Shown piece by piece: positions 25,142 to 33,903 of a stretch of DNA of 64,000 nt (position 1 is the stretch's first letter; every line of letters starts with the position of its first letter). The DNA is taken from the NCBI GenBank assembly GCA_963558965.1, contig CAUWIT010000005.1, forward strand, positions 34,554-98,553, given 5' to 3'. Under the pieces are notes generated by a model. It did no database searches. It had not been told where the DNA came from and saw only the letters and a program-made list of their open reading frames with translations. A program made the position numbers and the translations under genes. Origin of the DNA: Gallibacter sp963558965 (GTDB lineage: Bacteria; Bacillota; Clostridia; Peptostreptococcales; Anaerovoracaceae).

Positions 25142-26230
25142 TTAAAATTCAGTTGTATTTGAAACGTAAAACTGCTGAACCCAATAGCCATTAACATATC
25201 CTATTCCCAAATGTGTATAACCGCTATATAAGATATTACTTTTATGATCAGGTGAGTTCATCCAAGCATTCATAACTACTGAAACTTCTGTTGCACCGCT
25301 AGCTATATTTTCACCACCTGCTTTCATCAATCCAGCAGCAGCAAACTGATCATAAAACATACCTAGTCTAGGTGAATAATGGTCGAAATATTTGTATTGA
25401 TACATATCCTCTGCCTTAATCTGTGCAGTTTTATCAATAACATCATATGGTTTTAACGGTGGCACATTGGCCTTTGCTCTCTCTTTGTTAACCATATCTA
25501 ACATTTCTTTTCTTATCTCTGCAAGAGTCTGCTTAGATGGTTGTGTAATTGTTGGTTTTTGAATAGTTGGTTTTGAACTAGCAACTACTAATTTTTGCCC
25601 TACTCCCTTTGTAAATGAACTGTACACATACTTTTTGCCAACTTTTCTGTAAGATCTAACCTTGTAGTAATAAGTCTTATTTTTAGTTAGACCACTATTT
25701 ACATAAGATAACTTTGTTGTAGTTTTAAGTTTTTTGTATTTACCCTTTGAGCTTGTAGCTCTGTAAATCTGATAACCCTTAGCTCCGTTTACCTTTTTCC
25801 AAGAAATCTTTATGCTGCTGTTTGAAGCTTTCGCAACTTTAACTCCAGTAGCAGTTCTCAATTTAGGTTTAACCGCCTTAGGTGAGCTTAACTTGCCAAG
25901 TTTTTTACCATTGACACCTCTAACTTTGTAATAGTAAGTTTTACCAGTTGTAAGACCGCTCTTTACAAGTGATCTTTTGGTAGTTGTGCTTATTCGCTTA
26001 TACTTACCATTTTTAGAAGTCGCCTGGTAAACTCGGTAGTTTTTAGCGTTTTTAGCCTTTGACCAGCTGATTTTAACCTTGTTGTAATCGTAGCTTGAAA
26101 CCTTTACAGATGAAACCTTTGATGGAGTTCTTGTAGCCGCCATAGCATCCTGAGGAATGACAAGTGTAAACGTCATAGCTACTGTTATTGCAAGCAAAGC
26201 AGCCATTCTCTTTAAGCCTTTTTGTTTCAT
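25142..26230 (-). CDS. Secreted protein with two FN3-like repeats and a CAP domain
   Basis: 362 aa. A signal peptide (KRMAALLAITVAMTFTLVIPQDAMA) precedes two fibronectin type III-like repeats at about 35-120 and 125-215, both with the pattern ISW.K...A..YRVY....NGKY..........Y....L..GKTYYYKVR. The C-terminal ~130 residues form a CAP/SCP domain (MLDMVNKERAKANVPPL, YFDHYSP, GGENIASG, NSPDHKSNILYSGYTHLGIGYV) with the conserved His and Glu residues. Very basic repeats suggest attachment to the cell wall. AAGGAGG precedes the ATG. It lies 13 bp after a membrane protein gene and is probably cotranscribed with it. Confidence 0.88.
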   Translation of the reverse strand: MKQKGLKRMAALLAITVAMTFTLVIPQDAMAATRTPSKVSSVKVSSYDYNKVKISWSKAKNAKNYRVYQATSKNGKYKRISTTTKRSLVKSGLTTGKTYYYKVRGVNGKKLGKLSSPKAVKPKLRTATGVKVAKASNSSIKISWKKVNGAKGYQIYRATSSKGKYKKLKTTTKLSYVNSGLTKNKTYYYKVRSYRKVGKKYVYSSFTKGVGQKLVVASSKPTIQKPTITQPSKQTLAEIRKEMLDMVNKERAKANVPPLKPYDVIDKTAQIKAEDMYQYKYFDHYSPRLGMFYDQFAAAGLMKAGGENIASGATEVSVVMNAWMNSPDHKSNILYSGYTHLGIGYVNGYWVQQFYVSNTTEF

Positions 26231-26243
26231 AATTCACCCTCCT

Positions 26244-27062
26244 TTACTCATCAATATTATTTTTACCTAAATACTTAGTTCTAACTTTAGAACCAGACTT
26301 AGCAAAATCATTTAATTTTCCCCTAGGTAAATTTATATTTACGTTCAAAAGATTTTTAGATATAAAAATTAAAAATATAAATGTTAATATTGGAAATACA
26401 CAAGAAGTTATAATTAAAATAGCTGCATTTTCAATAAAGCTTCCAACTGCATTTTTAACTTTTTTTTGCATTGCATTTGCGCTGTTTTTAGCCTTCTCCC
26501 AAAATCCAGCATCTTCATCTTCTATATCTTCTGCTATTTTATCAGCCTTTTCTATATTTTCCTCTATGGATACCGAGTATGTATCTTCAATTAGATTCGT
26601 TCCATATGTGGTTACCGGTACTATTGCAACTAAACAAATACCTAATATTAAAAGTTTTACGATAAAGTTTTTAAAATACTCCTTTTTAAACATGAGATTT
26701 ATAAAGCATATTCCGCAAAAAAGTGGGACTATCACCTTAAAAGTCAAAGCTCCTGCAATAACTAGCAAATATTTTTCTAAAAATATAGCGCACAGTACAA
26801 TCATCAATGTGGAACTTAAATTAGCTAATTGATCGGCTATAGAAGTCCCAAAATCTCCAGGAACTAAACTTATGCCAGCAGATAATGCTGTAGTCGACGC
26901 TGTCATTGCAATAACAGCGTCTCTTTTTTCATCTAATGTCTCAATAGTCGTCTTGTATGTATTTGGATCTGACATTGTATCTCCAAGAAATGCAAAAGAA
27001 AAAATCCCTACCATAACAAGTAACACCAAGAGTATTATCTTTTTGCTTTTACCAATATTCAA
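26244..27062 (-). CDS. Membrane protein of unknown function
   Basis: 272 aa from a TTG at 27062 behind AAGGAG. It has an N-terminal hydrophobic segment, a hydrophilic extracytoplasmic stretch (about 30-70), three hydrophobic segments between about 80 and 155, an acidic loop (IEENIEKADKIAEDIEDEDAGFW), an amphipathic Lys/Ala helix and a last membrane segment near 210-235. I do not recognise the family. The gene directly precedes the secreted CAP-domain protein in the same operon, so a surface or secretion-related role is possible but unproven. Confidence 0.65.
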   Translation of the reverse strand: MNIGKSKKIILLVLLVMVGIFSFAFLGDTMSDPNTYKTTIETLDEKRDAVIAMTASTTALSAGISLVPGDFGTSIADQLANLSSTLMIVLCAIFLEKYLLVIAGALTFKVIVPLFCGICFINLMFKKEYFKNFIVKLLILGICLVAIVPVTTYGTNLIEDTYSVSIEENIEKADKIAEDIEDEDAGFWEKAKNSANAMQKKVKNAVGSFIENAAILIITSCVFPILTFIFLIFISKNLLNVNINLPRGKLNDFAKSGSKVRTKYLGKNNIDE

Positions 27063-27329
27063 ATGTTTTTTCTCCTTCTTATTAGCTTTTTTTACACAAA
27101 TATAATATCACATTTTTTATTTATTTGTCATGGCAATTCACACCTATTTTAGACAAATCTGACTTCTATGTTTTCTTAACATCTATACATAAGTTTTGTT
27201 TATAGATATTTTTTATATAGATATTATATTCTCTAATGTGATAAAATTGTTATTGAAAAATTATTTTTTTGTAGTAGAATGTTTGAATGTGCAAAATTCA
27301 TTTATTTAATTTAAAAGGAGGTATTACGC

Positions 27330-28598
27330 ATGAGTCAAGCAACAATTTCAATAATTGTTTTTCTTGCTGTAATAATCGCAATTATTTCAGAAAAAGTGCA
27401 TAGAGCTGCAGCTGCAGTAGCTGGTGCTGTCGTGCTACTTTTAGTTCATGTCCTTGACGTAGAAGGTGCTGTTGGATATATCGATTTCAACACTATCGGC
27501 GTACTTGTGGGCATGATGATGTTTGTTTCAGTAATAAAATGTTCGGGGATGTTTGAATACATCGCCATAAAAACAGCGAAACTTGCTAAGGGAAACCCTT
27601 GGAAAATCATGATGTCATTTATAATAGTAACTGCTGTACTATCTGCATTTTTAGACAACGTTACAACAGTTTTACTAATTGGCCCGATGACTATTTCCAT
27701 CGCTTCAATCTTAGATTTAAATCCAGTGCCATTTTTGTTAACACAGATTTTAGCATCTAATATCGGTGGTACTGCAACACTTATCGGTGACCCACCAAAT
27801 ATTATGATCGGTAGTGCTTCTGGTCTAAGCTTTATGGATTTCATCGTAAACACAGCTCCTGCTGTTATCATTATTATGATCGTATTTATCCTAATGGCAA
27901 AAGTAATCTACGGCAAAAAGATGGAAGTAAGCGAAATCGCAATTAACAGAGTTATGCAACTAGACGAAAAAAAATCTATTGAAAGTTACCCACTACTAAA
28001 AAAGAGTGTAGTTATGATTATACTAGTTGTAGCAGGCTTTATGTTACATTCAATTATCCATATTGAATCATGCGTTATCGCTTTAAGTGCAGGTACAATT
28101 ATGCTTCTTATCGGTAAGCAGGATGTTGAAGAAATTATTGCAGAGGTGGAATGGACTACTATCGTATTTTTCACTGCTCTTTTCGTTGTAGTTGGTGGTA
28201 TGGTTGAAACAGGTGTTATCGACCAACTTGCAAACCTAATTATCAACTTAACTGCTGATAAACCAATTATGACTATGCTTATTTTACTATGGGCATCAGC
28301 ATTGCTATCATGTATTTTAGACAACATCCCATTTGTAGCTACTTTAATACCACTTATTACTGCAATGGGCAATAGCGGTATAGATGTACAGCCTCTATGG
28401 TGGGCTATTTCACTTGGCGCATGTCTTGGTGGTAATGGTACTCTTATCGGTGCATCTGCTAACGTTGTACTTAGTGGTATCAGCGCAAAACACGGACACC
28501 CAATTACATTTAATCAATTCCTAAAAGTTGGTTTTCCAACAATGATAATATCAGTTATAATATCAACAGTTTACTTAATACTTAGATTTGGTATATAA
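27330..28598 (+). CDS. ArsB/NhaD-type ion permease (IT superfamily), copy 2
   Basis: 422 aa, the same length as the permease at 22451 and nearly collinear with it (shared EKVHRAAAAVAGA, FLDNVTTVLL, NIGGTATLIGDPPNIMIGSASG, GGNGTLIGASAN). About 11-12 membrane segments. AAAAGGAGG precedes the ATG. Unlike copy 1 it is followed after 52 bp by a 222-aa soluble protein in the same transcript, and its leader has no Pho-box-like repeats, so the two copies are probably regulated differently. Substrate unknown. Confidence 0.85.
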   Translation: MSQATISIIVFLAVIIAIISEKVHRAAAAVAGAVVLLLVHVLDVEGAVGYIDFNTIGVLVGMMMFVSVIKCSGMFEYIAIKTAKLAKGNPWKIMMSFIIVTAVLSAFLDNVTTVLLIGPMTISIASILDLNPVPFLLTQILASNIGGTATLIGDPPNIMIGSASGLSFMDFIVNTAPAVIIIMIVFILMAKVIYGKKMEVSEIAINRVMQLDEKKSIESYPLLKKSVVMIILVVAGFMLHSIIHIESCVIALSAGTIMLLIGKQDVEEIIAEVEWTTIVFFTALFVVVGGMVETGVIDQLANLIINLTADKPIMTMLILLWASALLSCILDNIPFVATLIPLITAMGNSGIDVQPLWWAISLGACLGGNGTLIGASANVVLSGISAKHGHPITFNQFLKVGFPTMIISVIISTVYLILRFGI

Positions 28599-28650
28599 TT
28601 GAACTTAGATAGATTAAAATTATTCGTGAATTTAAGGAGGAATTATACTT

Positions 28651-29319
28651 ATGGCTAGATCAAATATTTCAGCTGATATGCTACATTTAAGCTTAAAACA
28701 ACTTGGCGGTAAAGTAAGAACTACATCATCAAAGGTTACTGTTGTTAAGTTTGAGATAAATCCTACTTTAACTGTTTCTTACTTCTTACATATTAGAGAC
28801 GAAGAAAAGATTTACTTGCAGCGTATTGAACCATATCCAGTTAGAAACTACAAGTTTGAAACTGTAGACAATATCGTTCAGTTTATTAAAAAAGACGTTG
28901 AGCAGTTTGAAAACGCTTCAAAGAGTTCTAATTTCGAGCTATTCCTTGAAGTTATCAACACAAACTTTGAAGTAAGAAAAGAACTTGAAGTATTGTTCTT
29001 ACTTCACAATGTTCCACATCTTTCAATGGAAGAAATCTTAAAAGCAGAAAAAGAAACACTAAGCAGAATAGCCTCAGCAGAACATACTGCACTTAAAAAC
29101 AATCCAGGTACATTCCCTGGTGAAAATGCTGATCTAGGTGATATCTACGAAATGGATCAGGATATTTCAGAAGCAACTGATGCTAAAATGCTTTACGGCG
29201 AATCTAAACAGCAGCATCATGGACCTATCTACGATATAGTTAAGGATGCTCTAAAAGAAGTAATGGACGAATCAAAAGAAGATTTGAAAAAAGAAATTAT
29301 TGCCGAATTAAGAAAATAA
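28651..29319 (+). CDS. Soluble protein of unknown function, cotranscribed with permease 2
   Basis: 222 aa, no signal peptide or membrane segment. The first ~110 residues look alpha/beta (TVSYFLHIRDEEKIYLQRIEPYPVRNYKFE, then an aromatic and charged helical part). The rest is mostly acidic helix, ending in DALKEVMDESKEDLKKEIIAELRK, which could form a coiled coil. I do not recognise the family. AAGGAGG precedes the ATG, 52 bp after the permease stop and with no terminator between, so it may be an accessory or regulatory partner. Confidence 0.65.
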   Translation: MARSNISADMLHLSLKQLGGKVRTTSSKVTVVKFEINPTLTVSYFLHIRDEEKIYLQRIEPYPVRNYKFETVDNIVQFIKKDVEQFENASKSSNFELFLEVINTNFEVRKELEVLFLLHNVPHLSMEEILKAEKETLSRIASAEHTALKNNPGTFPGENADLGDIYEMDQDISEATDAKMLYGESKQQHHGPIYDIVKDALKEVMDESKEDLKKEIIAELRK

Positions 29320-29333
29320 ACTTAAGATACTTA

Positions 29334-29367
29334 AAAAAAAATAGCGAGTTTTTAACCCGCTATTTTT
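29334..29367. terminator. Bidirectional terminator
   Basis: AAATAGCG pairs with CGCTATTT between A and T runs; it closes the permease 2 operon and the convergent peptidase gene. Confidence 0.85.
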
Positions 29368-30791
29368 TATTTGCACAACTCATAAATTGTTTCTGCATAT
29401 ATCTGTGTAGCTTTTTTCAAGCTATCAAGTGACATAAATTCATTTTTTTGATGGAATAGCTCCTCTTCACCTGGGAACAATGCTCCAAATGCAACAAAGT
29501 TCTCAAGGGCTCTCGCATAAGTGCCTCCACCCATCACCTGTGGTTTTGCATCTATATCTCCAGTAATCCTTTTATATACGTCCATCATAGTTACAATTAG
29601 AGGATTATCTTTTTCCATGTAAATTGAATCTTGGCTCATCTTTTTTACTATGCCAATATTGTACTTAGTCAAAACAGAGTCTAGATTGTCATAGATGTCA
29701 TTCTCGCCAAAAGTAACTGGATATCTAACATTTACTGCTAACCTTGCTGATTTTGTATCTAGCTCGATTACGCCTACATTTACAACAGTTTTCCCTGAAG
29801 CTTCATCTTCTAAGCAGATGCCTAGATTTGTTCCATCTAGCTGAAATCCTATTTCCTCGTTGTAAAACTCGATAAAATCGTTGATACTTTCGTTGTTAAA
29901 CTCAATATCTTTAATAAAATCCATTAAAATAGAAATGGCATTTGTACCTTTTTCAGGTGTTGAGCCGTGAGCTGATTTGCCTTCTACAGTTATTTCAAAA
30001 CTTTTGCCTACACCTTTAGCTTTGATTTTTACACCTTCCTCACGCCATTTTGCAGCTTTTTCCTTAAGGTTTTCGTAAACTTTAGGTTTGTCAGAACGAA
30101 GAACTACTCTAGCGTAGTCAGGTACCATATTGTGAGCATTGCCACCTTTAAAACTTCTAAGCTCTATGCCTTTTCCTACACTTTTAGTGAATTTTTTTGC
30201 TATATCGAAATTAAGTATGCCCATTTCTCCGTGTACTGCTGGAAAATCACCATCAGGAGTAAATCCAAAATCAGCTGGCTTAGGTATTTTTGAAAGATAG
30301 TAATACATGCCATCCCATCCTGTTTCCTCATCTAAACCTAAAATTAGACGAACATTTTTACTCAATTTAATACCTGCATCTTTTATAGCGCGCACTGCAA
30401 AGTATGCTGCAATACTTGGACCTTTGTCATCAGAAGTTCCACGTCCATACATTTTACCATCTATTATTTCTGCGCCATATGGTTCATAATCCCAGCCATC
30501 TCCTGCTGGCACCACATCTAAATGGGCTAAAATTCCCATTGTCTCAGCTTTTTCATTGCCACATGGCATATCTATATGTCCACCGTAATTGTCTATGTTA
30601 GTAGCTAAAAAACCGTCTTGTTCACCTTTTTCTAACATATAAATAAAGGCGTCCTGGACGCCTTTTCCAAATGGTTTATCTTTTTCAGGTGTGGTTCTTT
30701 CGCTATTAATCATAACAAGCTCTTGCAGTGTTTTTATCATTTCATCATAATTTTCTGCGATTTTGTCATTGATTAATTTTAAATTATCCAC
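29367..30791 (-). CDS. pepV: M20 family dipeptidase (PepV/Sapep-like)
   Basis: 474 aa, typical of PepV. Metal ligands sit in the expected motifs: GILAHLDVVPAGDGW, GRGTSDDKGPSIA, GLDEETGW and, near the end, FHQKNEF; the lid domain is in the middle (GKSAHGSTPEKGTNA). It hydrolyses dipeptides with an N-terminal D- or L-residue in the cytosol using two Zn2+. AGGTT precedes the ATG weakly. It follows the NifU-domain gene by 30 bp. Confidence 0.9.
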   Translation of the reverse strand: MDNLKLINDKIAENYDEMIKTLQELVMINSERTTPEKDKPFGKGVQDAFIYMLEKGEQDGFLATNIDNYGGHIDMPCGNEKAETMGILAHLDVVPAGDGWDYEPYGAEIIDGKMYGRGTSDDKGPSIAAYFAVRAIKDAGIKLSKNVRLILGLDEETGWDGMYYYLSKIPKPADFGFTPDGDFPAVHGEMGILNFDIAKKFTKSVGKGIELRSFKGGNAHNMVPDYARVVLRSDKPKVYENLKEKAAKWREEGVKIKAKGVGKSFEITVEGKSAHGSTPEKGTNAISILMDFIKDIEFNNESINDFIEFYNEEIGFQLDGTNLGICLEDEASGKTVVNVGVIELDTKSARLAVNVRYPVTFGENDIYDNLDSVLTKYNIGIVKKMSQDSIYMEKDNPLIVTMMDVYKRITGDIDAKPQVMGGGTYARALENFVAFGALFPGEEELFHQKNEFMSLDSLKKATQIYAETIYELCK

Positions 30792-30821
30792 ATGTAACCT
30801 CCATTTAAATTACTAAATCGA

Positions 30822-31046
30822 TTATACTGATTCAACAGATGCGATTTCTCCTGGGAATGCTTCCTGAAGAATGTTTTCTACGATTCCTTTTAGTGTCATC
30901 TGAGCACCAGGGCATCCAACGCAGTGTCCCTGAAGTCTTACTAAAACAACTTTATCAGCTGTGTATTCGATAAACTCGATGTCTCCACCATCTCTCTGTA
31001 GAATAGGTCTAATCTGATCTAAAACTTCTTTAATTTTTGCTTCCAT
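30822..31046 (-). CDS. NifU C-terminal-domain (Nfu-type) Fe-S scaffold protein
   Basis: 74 aa forming a single Nfu domain with the CVGCPGAQMTLKG motif, whose CxxC binds a bridging [4Fe-4S] cluster in a dimer. Such proteins pass clusters to target enzymes. GGAGG precedes the ATG. No isc or suf genes are nearby. Confidence 0.93.
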   Translation of the reverse strand: MEAKIKEVLDQIRPILQRDGGDIEFIEYTADKVVLVRLQGHCVGCPGAQMTLKGIVENILQEAFPGEIASVESV

Positions 31047-31160
31047 TATATTTTTTCCTCCATTTTTAAGTAGTTATACTACTCATAATTTTATCTATTT
31101 TATATACTAACATAAAATTAAAAAAAAATCACTTTTTTTATGTTTAACTTCAGATTTAAA

Positions 31161-31169
31161 TGGTATAAT
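31161..31169 (+). promoter_or_regulatory. Extended -10 promoter of rubrerythrin
   Basis: TGGTATAAT (TGn plus a perfect TATAAT), about 65 bp before the rubrerythrin start. No good -35 is seen, as is common with extended -10 promoters. Confidence 0.6.
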
Positions 31170-31234
31170 ACTTTTGTAACTTAAAAGAGACAATTATTTT
31201 AAAACAATATTTAAAAATTTAGGAGGTAATTATT

Positions 31235-31774
31235 ATGAAATGGGTATGCACAGTATGCGGATACGTACATGAAGGAGACCAGGCGCCAGCAGAATGTCCA
31301 CAGTGCCATGTAGGAGCTGAAAAATTCCAGGCTCAGACTGGTGAAAGAGAATGGGCTGCTGAACACGTTGTAGGAGTAGCACAGGGCGTTAGCGAAGATA
31401 TCTTAGCTGACCTAAGAGCTAACTTCGAAGGCGAATGCACAGAAGTAGGTATGTACCTAGCTATGTCAAGAGTTGCTCACAGAGAAGGATATCCTGAAAT
31501 CGGACTATACTGGGAAAAAGCTGCTCTAGAAGAAGCAGAACATGCTGCTAAATTTGCAGAACTACTAGGTGAAGTTGTTACTGACAGCACTAAGAAGAAC
31601 CTAGAAATGAGAGTTGAAGCAGAAAACGGAGCTACAGCTGGTAAATTTGACCTAGCTAAGAGAGCTAAAGCTGCTAACCTAGACGCTATCCATGATACAG
31701 TTCATGAAATGGCTAGAGATGAAGCTAGACATGGTAAAGCATTTGAAGGTCTACTAAAGAGATACTTCGGTTAA
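31235..31774 (+). CDS. Reverse rubrerythrin (NADH peroxidase type)
   Basis: 179 aa. The rubredoxin-like domain is at the N-terminus (CTVCGYVHEGDQAPAECPQC, CxxC pairs at 6-9 and 21-24), followed by the four-helix diiron ferritin-like domain with paired ExxE/H motifs (ANFEGECTEVGMYL; EEAEHAAKF; EMARDEARHGKAF). This order marks reverse rubrerythrins, which reduce H2O2 and O2 in clostridia. Highly biased codons and TAGGAGG suggest strong expression. It is monocistronic. Confidence 0.96.
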   Translation: MKWVCTVCGYVHEGDQAPAECPQCHVGAEKFQAQTGEREWAAEHVVGVAQGVSEDILADLRANFEGECTEVGMYLAMSRVAHREGYPEIGLYWEKAALEEAEHAAKFAELLGEVVTDSTKKNLEMRVEAENGATAGKFDLAKRAKAANLDAIHDTVHEMARDEARHGKAFEGLLKRYFG

Positions 31775-31798
31775 TCACCATAATTAAACTAAATAAAA

Positions 31799-31838
31799 TT
31801 GCAGTAGTTGCAGGAGACTGTATCTACTGCTTTTTATT
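31799..31838 (+). terminator. Terminator of rubrerythrin
   Basis: GCAGTAG (31801-31807) pairs with CTACTGC (31824-31830), followed by five Ts. Confidence 0.85.
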
Positions 31839-31900
31839 TGCAATGAAACTCTAAACAATCTATAATATATTTAGATACTATTTTAAGGAGTAAAAGTTAT

Positions 31901-33325
31901 ATGATTGAGTGTAAAACAAAGAAAGAGCTTATTGCTGAAATAAAAAAGAGAGCTACTCTCTTAATTGAAGAATTCGAAGATTTGCACGAAAATGCAAAGG
32001 ATAAAAAAGTTAAAAATGTAGTTCGTACACCTGCGCAGATGTTGGCTTTTCAATTAGGTTGGATGAACCTTCTTTTAAGTTGGGAAGAACAAGAACAAAA
32101 TCATATTGTTGTTGTAACTCCTACTCCAGAATACAGCTGGCATCAACTTGGTTTGCTTTACAAAAAGTTTTATCAAGATTATCAGGATTACACATTGGAA
32201 GAACTAATAACTGCCTTTAATGAAACTGTTAATAAGGTGGTTGATTTAGTAAACACATATACTGAAGAGGAATTGTTTAATCCAAATATGCGTCAGTGGG
32301 CTACTACTACTTCTGCTGATTGGCCAGTGGCAAAATGGATCCATCATAATACTATTGCATCTTTTAGATCATTTAGAGCTAGGATAAGAAGATGGAAGAA
32401 AAACAATGAGATAAGCCAGACTATGCTTAACCAAGCACTTGAAATAGGCAAAGCTGCCATTCCTAATGGAAATGTGGCAACATATATACCTGAGCTTGCA
32501 AAGGCAAACAAGGATCACCTTGGCATATGCATTTACACTTCCGAAGGTCACAAGTACAAAATCGGGGATACCGATGTAAGATTTACTATCCAAAGTATTT
32601 CAAAAGTTATTTCTTTGGCTTTGGTTTTGGAGTCTTACGACAGCGATTATGTCTTTGAAAAAGTTGGTATGGAGCCTTCAGGTGAAGCGTTTAACTCATT
32701 GATCGAGCTTGACTTAAACAGCAATCGTCCCTTTAATCCTATGATTAACTCTGGGGCTTTGACTACTGCAAGTTTGGTTTTACCTAAGTTTACTTTTGAA
32801 GAGGTTTTACAAATTACACGTAAGCTTTGTATCGATCCTGATATAGGTTTTGATAAAACTGTTTACGAGTCTGAGATGAACAATATTTCTCGTAATCGTG
32901 CGATCGCTTATCTTTTGGAAAGCAAAGGTATTATCGAAAATGATGTAGAAAAGACTTTGGAATTGTACACTAAAATGTGTTCTATGACTGTTACTTGCGA
33001 AAGTCTAGCGAATTTTGGGCTTGTACTTGCAAATGGCGGTGTTCATCCTATTAGCGGTAAACGTATGTTAAGTCGCAAAATCGTTAAAGTTATTAATACC
33101 ATCATGCTTACATGTGGTATGTATGACAATTCTGGTGAATTTGCTGTCAAGGTTGGTATTCCAACTAAAAGTGGTGTTGGCGGCGGACTTTTATCTACTG
33201 TTAACAACACTATGGGAATCGGTATTTTTGGACCTTCTTTAGATGAAAAAGGCAACTGTATAGCAGGTAAACCTGTTCTTGCATTTTTGTCTAAAATGCT
33301 TGATTTGCACTTTATAGATAAGTAA
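31901..33325 (+). CDS. ClbS/DfsB-family domain fused to glutaminase (GlsA-type)
   Basis: 474 aa with two domains in one frame. Residues 1 to about 168 match the ClbS/DfsB (DUF1706, DinB-like four-helix) family: KKELIAEIKKRATLLIEEFE, FQLGWMNLLLSWEEQEQ, YSWHQLGLLYKKFYQDYQDY, RARIRRWKK. From about 175 on it is a complete serine-dependent glutaminase: FTIQSISKVISL with the SxxK nucleophile pair, FNPMINSGA, and IPTKSGVGGGLLS. ClbS inactivates colibactin in E. coli; glutaminase converts Gln to Glu and ammonia. AAGGAG precedes the ATG, and no stop or ribosome site lies at the junction. The role of the fusion is unknown. Confidence 0.85.
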   Translation: MIECKTKKELIAEIKKRATLLIEEFEDLHENAKDKKVKNVVRTPAQMLAFQLGWMNLLLSWEEQEQNHIVVVTPTPEYSWHQLGLLYKKFYQDYQDYTLEELITAFNETVNKVVDLVNTYTEEELFNPNMRQWATTTSADWPVAKWIHHNTIASFRSFRARIRRWKKNNEISQTMLNQALEIGKAAIPNGNVATYIPELAKANKDHLGICIYTSEGHKYKIGDTDVRFTIQSISKVISLALVLESYDSDYVFEKVGMEPSGEAFNSLIELDLNSNRPFNPMINSGALTTASLVLPKFTFEEVLQITRKLCIDPDIGFDKTVYESEMNNISRNRAIAYLLESKGIIENDVEKTLELYTKMCSMTVTCESLANFGLVLANGGVHPISGKRMLSRKIVKVINTIMLTCGMYDNSGEFAVKVGIPTKSGVGGGLLSTVNNTMGIGIFGPSLDEKGNCIAGKPVLAFLSKMLDLHFIDK

Positions 33326-33349
33326 TTTATTTGAATATAAAAAGGAAAA

Positions 33350-33400
33350 GGGCTCTCTCACTAACACAATATCAAGTGTAAGTGGGATGCCCTGTTTTTG
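33350..33400. terminator. Terminator downstream of the fusion gene
   Basis: GGGC(T)CTCTCACT pairs with AGTGGGA(T)GCCC and is followed by TGTTTTTG on the plus strand. It lies between convergent genes. Confidence 0.65.
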
Positions 33401-33418
33401 TATTTTATATTTTGTATT

Positions 33419-33901
33419 TTAGCCGTGGTGATGATCTACATGAATTGAATCCATGTAGATAGGATGTTCCCCGTAGATTAGGGTTTCCAAATTATCAGCT
33501 ACCATTTTAGGTAAAATTCTAGCATTTAACGCATCTTTTATTTCAACCCATAGGCTTTCATCCTGCATATCGTCAACTTCGCTTGGCTCTGTCCAAGGAG
33601 TGTTGGCATCGAGATGACAGCGGTAGATGTGATACATTTTGTGGATATAACCAGGCCATTCTCGCACGATTTCCTCATCGGTGCAAATTTCTTCACCTAT
33701 ACCTACAAACATTTCAGGTATAACGGTGTAACCTGTTTCTTCTAGAACTTCTCTAATAATGGCTTCCTCTAAAAATTCCAATGTTTCTTGTCCGCCACCT
33801 GGTAGAGAATAGTATTCTCCGTTGTGAATGTCGTGACATTTGTTTAAAAGGATTTTTCCATCGTTTATAACAATGGCTTTGCATGTACTTCTTATGCTCA
33901 T
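33419..33901 (-). CDS. Nudix hydrolase
   Basis: 160 aa with a complete Nudix box, GGGQETLEFLEEAIIREVLEETGY, carrying the Mg2+-binding REVLEE glutamates. The C-terminus is His-rich (DSIHVDHHHG). It cleaves a nucleoside diphosphate-X substrate that cannot be predicted. Its start lies 2 bp after the dus stop. Confidence 0.88.
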   Translation of the reverse strand: MSIRSTCKAIVINDGKILLNKCHDIHNGEYYSLPGGGQETLEFLEEAIIREVLEETGYTVIPEMFVGIGEEICTDEEIVREWPGYIHKMYHIYRCHLDANTPWTEPSEVDDMQDESLWVEIKDALNARILPKMVADNLETLIYGEHPIYMDSIHVDHHHG

Positions 33902-33903
33902 TT

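Noticed and set aside
32400..32430. Possible separate start for the glutaminase part of the fusion
   Set aside because: The ATG there lacks a nearby Shine-Dalgarno sequence and the frame from the ClbS-like part is continuous, so one polypeptide is the simpler reading.
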